NCBI GenBank assembly: GCA_026770595.1
Contig: MU634328.1
Location: 1 to 13,218 of the forward strand
DNA length: 13,218 nucleotides
Reading direction: 5' to 3'
From: Ochromonadaceae sp. CCMP2298
Taxonomy: Eukaryota; Sar; Synurophyceae; Ochromonadales; Ochromonadaceae
Numbering within the stretch: position 1 is the first letter of the stretch; each line of letters starts with the position of its first letter. The notes under the pieces are model-generated. The model was not told the origin of the DNA. It was given only the letters and a program-made list of their open reading frames with translations, and searched no databases. The position numbers were made by a program, and so were the translations under genes. Shown here piece by piece: positions 7,148 to 13,218 of the stretch.

Positions 7148-10100
7148 ATGGCATCTATCAAAACTGCCTTCGACATCGAGGGCCCCCTCGTGATCGAGAT
7201 CAATAAGTTCTGGCAGGAGGTCTACTGCGTCATATCGGGCACAAGATTCATGGCTTTCAAGAAGATCAGAGATGAAATCCCCGGCTCGAGGACGAACAAA
7301 TCCGACACAGTTGTCATGCAATTCGACTTCATCATCAGCGACTCTGAGTGCAGACGCGTAAAGTTCGGGCTCGCCGAGCTATCGAAGATCATGAAGAACG
7401 GCGTCTTCGCCGAGACACCCTTTTTCTTCAGCATCACTGTGCGGGAGGAGGTGTTCATGTTCGCTGCTGGCCACGAGCGGGAGCGTTCAAAGTGGCTTAT
7501 TTTTATTAAGACGTTGAATGTAAGGATCCCCTCCGTGCACTGCCCAGACTAACACCACTGTCCAATGCACAACACACAAACACACAAACACCCAACTAAT
7601 AACGAATCTCTCTATTGCCTCTATTGCCTCTATTGCCTCTATTGCCCACTACTTGTTCAACCAATTGATCTGCAGAGGCCCAAGGATCGCAAAGAGAACG
7701 CTTGGATATCCACCGGCTTCCTGGAGGGCAACTACGCACTAGAGCCCGAGAACCGCTTCGGAAGCCTACCCGTAAGCCTCCACCACGCACCACATGCACA
7801 TACCACACACCACATATACGTATCACACTTATCACACGCACCACGCTCACAGCACCACATGCTTGCCCCGGCCCTCCACTGACATACATTACCCCCAACC
7901 CCAATGACCCCCCGCAGAGCCAGAACCCTGGGCGGAAGATGGAGCGATCAGAAAAGCGAACCGCCTCACCCACCCGTAAGCCCAGCGAACAGGAGGCAGA
8001 GGAGCTTTCTTCAGAACTGAAGAAGTTTCTCACAGAATCTGCGCCCGGACTGCGGCAGAGGGCGTCCGAGGGGGGGAAGGGGGAGGGGGAGCAGGAGGAT
8101 AAGTTCAACTTTGAGAACTACATAGATGAGCCACTCAAGAAGTGGTACCGCCCCAACCATCTGCTGGGCATCAAGACAGACACCCTCATACGCCTGCTCA
8201 AAGTCTGCTCCGCATTCCCCTTCGTAATTGTCGTCGCGGCGCTGAATTTCTCCAACAAGTACGCCTTTTTGAGGAGCGTGGTGGGCATTCGGGTGATAAA
8301 CTGCCTCATCTACGTGGCCCCAGTCTTCTACGGTGAGCGAAAGCAATACGCATCGAATGTGTTATTTCTATGTATTATTTCTCTTACACCACGACTACAT
8401 ATTTCCCCTGTCCCCTGATTTCCCCCGTTTCGCCTCTTTCCCCCTCCCCTCCCCTCTAATCCCCTCTGTCCTGTCCCCCTGTCCCATTCCCAGTGCGTTT
8501 TGCGCTCTCCCAGACCACGGACGTCGTCCTGCAGCGTATGCTGATCGGCCTCTATATCGTTCTCTACCTCGCCCCCGTGGGCTACGTGGTCATCTCCAAG
8601 GTCACCGTCTCCTCCTCCACCTCCAACATAGAAGACGGAACGTTCTGCTTCAAGCCCGCCCGCGCTGTGCGTATAACCCAGGCCAACTTCTATGCGATGT
8701 TTGGGTTTTTGTTTGAGTGGCTACAGCACACGCTCTATGTCTTCCCACTGGGCATCATCACGTCGGATAGGGCGACGAAGCTGTCCGACTACCCGCCCTA
8801 CCTCTCCTTCGAGGTGTACTTCTGGTATGTACTGTGTATGTGTGTATGTATGTATGTATGTATGTATGTGTCTATGATGTGTGTATGTATTTATATATGT
8901 TACTGACACCTTTTCCAACCTATTCTATCAATACAGGGGCACAGTCGTGTGCACAGTAGCGGCCGGGTTGGTGATCGTCCTGAACGCCGTACTGAAGGGC
9001 AAGATCCACTACCGCTTCCAGAACAGCTACATGGTGTGGTTCTTCGTGTACAACGTGGGCTCGCCCATGTTCGTCTCCTTCGTGACCATCCTGTTCATGA
9101 GCCTCTGGTGCGACTACACCGCCCACCCCCCAGGTACACCCCCCCACCCCCCCCTTTTCTCCTTCTATACCACACACTCCTGCACCTCAAACCCTAACCC
9201 CCCTCCCATACCACCTACCCCTCACCTCAGTGCTGATCCAGCAGCCCTCCATCCAATGCTACTCCGACAAACACGTAGTCATGGCGCGCGCAGCACTAGT
9301 CGCCGTGGCCATCTACATAATCCAGCACACACTGCTGCCCTCCGGCACATTCAAGGAGACCATGCGAGACAACGACCTCGACATTATGTTCGTGCCGGTA
9401 TACCTGCAAGCGCACTTCCTGCTGAAGGCGATCTTCTGCGGCATCTATGTGTACTTCTACGACGACGACCTGATCCGCGTGTCCATCCTGACCTTCATCA
9501 ACATCATCCTGCTGGGCCTGAACAACTTCATGAAGCCCTGCAGTGTGGGGTGGGTCAACGTGCTGCGCGACTGCTTCTTCGTGCATGCCACGCTCAGCGG
9601 CATCCAGTCGCTCAACTACCTCGCCTGGCCAGCCAACACATCCACGAAAAACATGGTCATCTCCACGCTGGCCTCGAACATCCTCTTCTCGTCAGTGGGC
9701 ATGTACGTGTACTACAAGTACTTCAGCCGCTCTACCGAGTACTCCATCGCCACCGCCTTTCTGGACCTGGAGTGGCAGGTATCCAGGGGGGGGTCGGTGC
9801 ACCCCAGGGTGCTGGAGCCCCTCATCAGCCTCACCCTGTCCCCCGAAGAGGAGGACTGGAAGATCGCCAAGAACTACATCGGCCAGCTGGTGTGGCTGAT
9901 TAGCTACCCCAACATGCGCGTGCAGTTCCAGTCTGCCTGGGGTCTGGCAAACCTCGCCCTGCTGGACGAAGACGCTCGGCTGAAGATCCACGAGGCGGGG
10001 GGCACGAAGACGCTGTTCGAGTGGTACATGGACATGGAGCCGGTGGTGCAGCTGGAGGCGCTAGCAGCCATGGCGAACCTGACCCTGTCCCTGGAGGTGG

Positions 10101-11826
10101 CGGAGGACATGGTGGTCCGGAACAAGTGCATCGCTTTCTTCATAGACCTGGTCAGCTCCAATAAGCTCAAGCACTCGCAGTTCGCGACCATCGCCATATC
10201 CAACCTGGCGCGTAGGGAGTCGTTCCGCGAGTTGATCCGCCGCTCGGGTGGCATCACCGCCCTCGTGGGCTGTATAATGTCCCACGACTACCAGAAGCGC
10301 CGCCACGGTGCGAGAGCTTTGGCTAACATGGCGCTCAGTCCGTCGAAGGACATAGAGCAGGTGTTTGAGTCTCCTGGCCTGATAGACCGCATCATAAAGA
10401 TGGCCATGCGGAAAGAGATCGAGACGCAGCGGGAGGTGGTGGCTCTTATTCGCAATCTGTGCTGTCACGCGAGACTGCGGCCGCTGCTGCTGGATAGGGG
10501 GGTGATGCAGGCGATCGAAGTTTCGAGGGTACGTGTGCTGTGCTGTGTGCTGTGTGCTGTGTGCTGTGTGCTATATGTGCGTTTCTAACCTTTAATTGTC
10601 CGCACCCCACTCCACCCCATCCCACCCCACAGAGCTCAATATTCGAAGAAGTGGTGACCTGGTGTGACGAGGTGACCCTCCTCCTCGAACGAGAGATAGC
10701 TGGCGGCTCCATCGACCTCAAAGCACTAATCCGCCGCGAAGGCATGAAGGGCAAGTCTATCGGCGAGGCGGACGTGGAGTTGCTGAAGAGAATGCAGCCT
10801 CTGCAGGGGCAGGTGGAGTGGTCCACCTGGGGGTCAAAGTTGGAGATGATATTCCAGCCCGTGTTCTCCAGCCTCCCCACGCTTGTGGGCAGTCGCATCT
10901 TTACACTGCAGGATGTGCCTGCGCTGGTGCATCTGTCTGGGGGTGTGTCGAAGCACACGCTGCAGAAGTGGCGGGATAGCATGGCCTATGCGGTTGTGGA
11001 GAGGCCGACGCATGGGAGGCTGAGTGAGTATGTTACCACGCAAGACGAGATACTGTACACACCCAACCCAGGTACGTACTCCTGCCCCTGTACCCTCCCC
11101 CTGTACCCTCCCCCTGTACCCTCCCCCTGTACCCTGCCCCTGTACCCCTCCGTACCTCTGTACCCCTCCACCGTACCCCTTTCTTGTACCCCTCCCCTGC
11201 ACCTCTCCTACATTCCCTACACCCCTGCACCCCAGTACTCTTGTCCCAAATCACAACACGATCTAACTTTTCCCCTAACCCCCCCCTCCTCCCCAGACCA
11301 CGTGGGTCCTGACTTCTTCACCTACCAGATGCGGCTAGGCAGCATGTCCACCAACCTCGTAACCGTCGCCATCACAGTGCTCACGCAGGGCGAGGCAGAG
11401 CGAATGGGCGTGGACGTTGACCTGGAGGGGGCGTGGCGCGCGGGTGCTTTGGGTGGGGATAAGGGCGAGAGGTCGTATGAGATGGCGGATATGGCACCGG
11501 GGCAGGGGCAGGGGCAGGGGCAGGGGCAGGGGCAACAGGGGCAGGGGATTTCTGATGTAGATAGGAATCTGACCGGCAGAGCGGGGCTTCTGGGGGGGAT
11601 GCCTTCCTCCACTTCGCGAGGCAGCCGTGCGCGCGCGCCCAGCGACAGCTCTCCCTCCCCTTCTGTTCGATCTGCCCCACCCCCTCCCTCTTCTCCCTCT
11701 CTCTCGGCTGACGGCACCCCCTTCATGAACAGCCTCATGCGCAAGACGTCCATCGCGGTGTCACGGGAGGACGCAGCGGCGCGCATGGAGAAGAGCAACA
11801 GCGAGACACGGCGGTCGCAGATATAG
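7148..11826 (+). CDS. PH-like / multipass membrane / armadillo / cadherin-like (Ig-fold) domain protein, 1225 aa
   Basis: Eight exons (7148-7519, 7676-7771, 7918-8332, 8494-8824, 8937-9133, 9231-10528, 10633-11071, 11297-11826) join in frame; the stop is TAG. Residues 10-115 look like a PH domain (EGPLVIEINKFWQEVYCVIS at its start; a Trp in ERSKWLIFIKTL at its last helix). An acidic linker follows. About 11 hydrophobic segments lie at 249-268, 275-297, 309-331, 359-383, 400-424, 436-462, 486-507, 521-547, 551-570, 578-603 and 610-633. Five armadillo-type repeats span about 695-903 (e.g. WGLANLALL, ALAAMANLTL, AIAISNLARR, ARALANMALS). Residues 991-1079 match bacterial cadherin-like/Big-type domains (PTHGRLS, YTPNPDHVGPDFFTY, VTVAITV). 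A Gly-Gln run and a Ser/Pro-rich tail end it. I cannot name the family or function; membrane-associated signalling or adhesion is a guess. Domain calls are by eye. Confidence 0.82.
7610..7645 (+). repeat. Four 9-bp tandem repeats in intron 1 of the membrane-protein gene
   Basis: Four perfect copies of CTCTATTGC lie between the donor GTAAGG at 7520 and the acceptor CTGCAG ending at 7675. They give the intron its pyrimidine-rich second half. Confidence 0.93.
8844..8867 (+). repeat. (GTAT)6 microsatellite in intron 4
   Basis: Six perfect GTAT copies with flanking GTGT variants start shortly after donor GTATGT (8825). The repeat is a near-copy of the splice donor sequence, so cryptic donors are possible. 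Confidence 0.92.
10543..10570 (+). repeat. (CTGTGTG)4 tandem repeat in intron 6
   Basis: Four perfect 7-bp units follow the donor GTACGT at 10529. The intron ends in CACCCCA-type C-rich units before the acceptor at 10631-10632. Confidence 0.92.
11072..11296 (+). other. In-frame, stop-free intron 7 of the membrane-protein gene
   Basis: The donor GTACGT and acceptor TCCCCAG flank 225 bp, exactly 75 codons, with no stop in the gene's frame. Splicing joins YTPNP to DHVGPDFFTY and restores a textbook cadherin-like motif, so removal is strongly favoured. Retention would insert a Pro/Tyr/Leu/Cys-rich segment into that domain. Confidence 0.82.
11088..11151 (+). repeat. 13-bp tandem repeat in intron 7
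   Basis: Four units of CTGTACCCTCCCC lie at 11088-11139 (the last with one change), followed by a decayed unit to 11151. The unit length is not a multiple of three, so copy-number change would alter the intron's open frame. Confidence 0.9.
11499..11547 (+). repeat. (GGGGCA)6 array encoding Gly-Gln repeats in the last exon
   Basis: Six perfect GGGGCA units (11499-11534), a 3-bp interruption and another partial unit are read GGG CAG, giving GQGQGQ after the cadherin-like domain. The hexamer matches that of the ATG1 repeats some 9 kb away. Confidence 0.92.
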
Positions 11827-12033
11827 ACACACGCTGATGCAGCCGCGGCAGACACATTCACGGACGTATTTACAGACTGAGTATACGTATTTTGTATAGT
11901 ATACCCTAAAACTTAGAGTCGGAAATATGTGAAGATTTTGCAAATGTATTGATTCATTCAAACAAAAAACTAAAGAGACACGATTGCAGTAAGGGGTAAC
12001 TATTGGCCTATATACAAAAGTAGGGCCTGTGCC
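11827..12033. other. Short convergent spacer between the membrane-protein and TAF12-like genes
   Basis: These 207 bp are AT-rich compared with the exons and hold the 3' ends of both genes. GTATAC occurs twice (about 11882 and 11899). No gene and no classical AATAAA signal for either strand was noticed. Confidence 0.6.
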
Positions 12034-12880
12034 TCAAAAATAGGAGTCGCCTTGGGGGCCCTGGGGGCCTTGGGGGGCGGGGAGGTTTGGGAAAGTGTGG
12101 GGGGCGGGGAGGTTTGGGAAAGTGTGGGGGGCGGGGAGGTTTGGGAATGTCTGGGGGTCCTGAGGTGCGGGCATGGGCGCATTGGGCATGGGTGCATTGA
12201 GCATGGGTGCTAAGACTTCCGCTGCCTCGGCGAGCCCCATCATACCGCTACCAGAAGCAGCAGTGGCAGTGGCGGAGGGGGGAGGCTGTTTCTCAGTCAC
12301 ACAAGACAGTTTCCTCTTTTTGACCCCTTTTGCGCCCTTTTTCCCTCCTAAACCTGCATCCTCCTCTGCGCCTGCGCCTCCATCAGTGCCTGTGACTACA
12401 TCTACCTCTGTACCTGTGCCTGCCTCTGTCCCTGCAGTGTCGACCCCTGAGGCGTCGCCCTCCTTCCCGTCCTCCTCCTCCTCCTCTTCCGCAGGGTGGG
12501 CAGACGCGGGCAGCTGCACTCCCAACTTCTTGGCTGAGGAAAGAAAGAGGAGGTAGAAGAGGTCAAATGAGTACATCTGTCATCTGTCACTGCCAATGTG
12601 CTCTGTGCTCCTAACCTAGAATGATCTTCACATCGTCGACCTCGATGCAGTCGGCGTTTCTGTGCTTGGCCATCATTGAGGCGGCCTCGAGGACAGAGAG
12701 GGTCAATTCGTTCGCGTAGTCGATCATCATGTTCTTCACCGTCTTGTCCATCAGGATGGCCGGAAGGGCTCCCCTGCGGTCAGGGTGCTTCTCTCGCAGT
12801 TCATTGAGCATCTTCTGTATACGCTTGTCGTCCTCCAGGGATAAGTGTTTGTAGCCTGCGCCGGAGGATGGGGCAGACAT
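12034..12880 (-). CDS. TAF12: TAF12-like TFIID histone-fold subunit, 254 aa
   Basis: Two exons, 12880-12616 and 12533-12034, join in frame across an 82-bp intron (GTTAGG to CCTCAG), with a TGA stop. Residues about 14-98 form an H2B-like histone fold. They end in MAKHRNADCIEVDDVKIIL joined to AKKLGVQLP, matching the family pattern LA+HR...LEV+DV...L.....+P. In the family TAF12 pairs with TAF4 in TFIID (and with ADA1 in SAGA), acting in the nucleus. After the fold come an acidic run (AEEEEEEDG), a basic NLS-like cluster (KKGAKGVKKRK, about 153-163) and a Pro-rich tail with three 9-residue repeats. The usual TAF12 histone fold lies at the C-terminus, so the N-terminal fold and long tail are unusual. 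The start at 12880 is chosen over an in-frame ATG at 13162, which lies too close to the TATA-like block and adds a basic, poorly conserved-looking stretch. TAF12 is likelier than other histone-fold TAFs or an NC2/CBF-type subunit. Confidence 0.78.
12073..12150 (-). repeat. Three 27-bp tandem repeats in the TAF12-like tail
   Basis: Three copies spaced exactly 27 bp apart (the last slightly diverged) encode the 9-residue unit TFPNLPAPH. Being a multiple of three, copy changes keep the reading frame. Confidence 0.9.
12534..12615 (-). other. Intron of the TAF12-like gene
   Basis: On the minus strand the donor GTTAGG (12615) and acceptor TTCCTCAG (ending 12534) split an Ala codon (G/CC). The exon-1 frame meets a TAG at 12613-12611 if unspliced. 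Splicing restores the last helix of the histone fold. Confidence 0.83.
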
Positions 12881-13218
12881 GGTCTCTGTCTTTGCTGAAC
12901 GAACCTCCAGTGACTGCGCGTCCGAGATCTCTCTACTGGCGCGAGCGTCGACTGCAGCGCAGAGAGTGCCGGGTGCCGGGTGCGGAGGAGATCTTTGTTC
13001 ATCTGGTTGGGGAGAACCCTCCTCCTTTTTTTTGGGATTTGCTGACCAAATAGGCGGGTTTATTTTGGCAAAAAAAAGAGCAAAACGATATGACCCAACA
13101 CGGGCATCGTACCTGAGTATGTATCGCCGTCCAAGGAATCGACCGTTAAGTCCCCTGGCCATGCAGACGGTGGTGATAGTTTTATAATTTAATATAAAGG
13201 ATTCCCTCGGGGGACCTC
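12881..13218 (-). promoter_or_regulatory. Probable promoter and 5' UTR of the TAF12-like gene
   Basis: Reading leftward, the DNA has an AT-rich block at about 13179-13198 (minus strand TTTATATTAAATTATAAA) that could be a TATA element. About 300 bp of leader follow before the chosen ATG. An ATG at 13162 opens the same frame without a stop, so a 94-residue N-terminal extension is possible. The last 20 bp (13199-13218) show nothing recognisable. Confidence 0.45.

Noticed and set aside
7610-7645. Tandem repeats as a CRISPR array
   Set aside because: Units are contiguous 9-mers without spacers, and the context is a eukaryotic intron.
8920-10468. Alternative-frame and antisense ORFs over exons 5 and 6 of the membrane protein
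   Set aside because: Only the chosen frame gives hydrophobic segments and ARM motifs and joins across splice sites.
9230-10588. A separate shorter gene starting at 9230 and ending within intron 6
   Set aside because: The apparent start is the G of the AG acceptor plus TG, and the apparent end lies past the donor at 10529; splicing extends both sides in frame.
11033-11254. Minus-strand Tyr/Gly/Arg-rich ORFs over intron 7
   Set aside because: They are translations of the 13-bp repeat.

Overview
This window is nuclear DNA from a GC-rich eukaryote, probably a unicellular protist or alga. It contains four protein genes that alternate in direction. Three of them are interrupted by short GT-AG introns of 82 to 225 bp with pyrimidine-rich 3' ends. 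All three standard stop codons are used (TAA, TAG, TGA), so the standard code fits. The domains are eukaryotic: an Atg1/ULK autophagy kinase, a methionyl-tRNA synthetase with an EMAPII-type tail, a PH plus armadillo membrane protein, and a TFIID histone-fold subunit. I cannot assign the lineage more closely than a GC-rich protist; a stramenopile, haptophyte or cryptist-like alga would be plausible guesses.

Layout. (1) Positions 33-3631 (+) are the 3' part of an ATG1/ULK kinase gene in three exons. It holds the end of the kinase domain, a very long low-complexity linker with Arg-Asp and Gly-Gln repeats around a LIR/AIM-type Atg8-binding motif, and a C-terminal tandem-MIT (EAT) region. (2) Positions 3632-4497 are a convergent intergenic stretch, partly AT-richer, with no recognisable gene. 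(3) Positions 4498-6708 (-) are an intronless, complete methionyl-tRNA synthetase of 736 aa. (4) Positions 6709-7147 are a divergent promoter region that contains a perfect 17-bp inverted repeat with a 1-nt centre. (5) Positions 7148-11826 (+) are an eight-exon gene for a 1225-aa protein: PH-like domain, 10 to 11 membrane segments, five armadillo repeats and a bacterial cadherin-like (Ig-fold) domain. (6) Positions 11827-12033 are a short convergent spacer. (7) Positions 12034-12880 (-) are a two-exon TAF12-like histone-fold gene. (8) Positions 12881-13218 are its probable promoter, with an AT-rich TATA-like block.

The genes do not form an operon or an obvious pathway. They cover autophagy initiation, translation, membrane signalling or adhesion, and transcription initiation, as expected of a compact gene-dense eukaryotic chromosome. 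Two things stand out. The first is the PH / multipass / ARM / cadherin-like protein, whose domain combination I do not recognise and whose last intron is in frame and free of stops. The second is the abundance of short tandem repeats. A GGGRCA hexamer is translated in two different reading frames within ATG1 and recurs in the membrane-protein gene, and several introns carry their own private tandem repeat.
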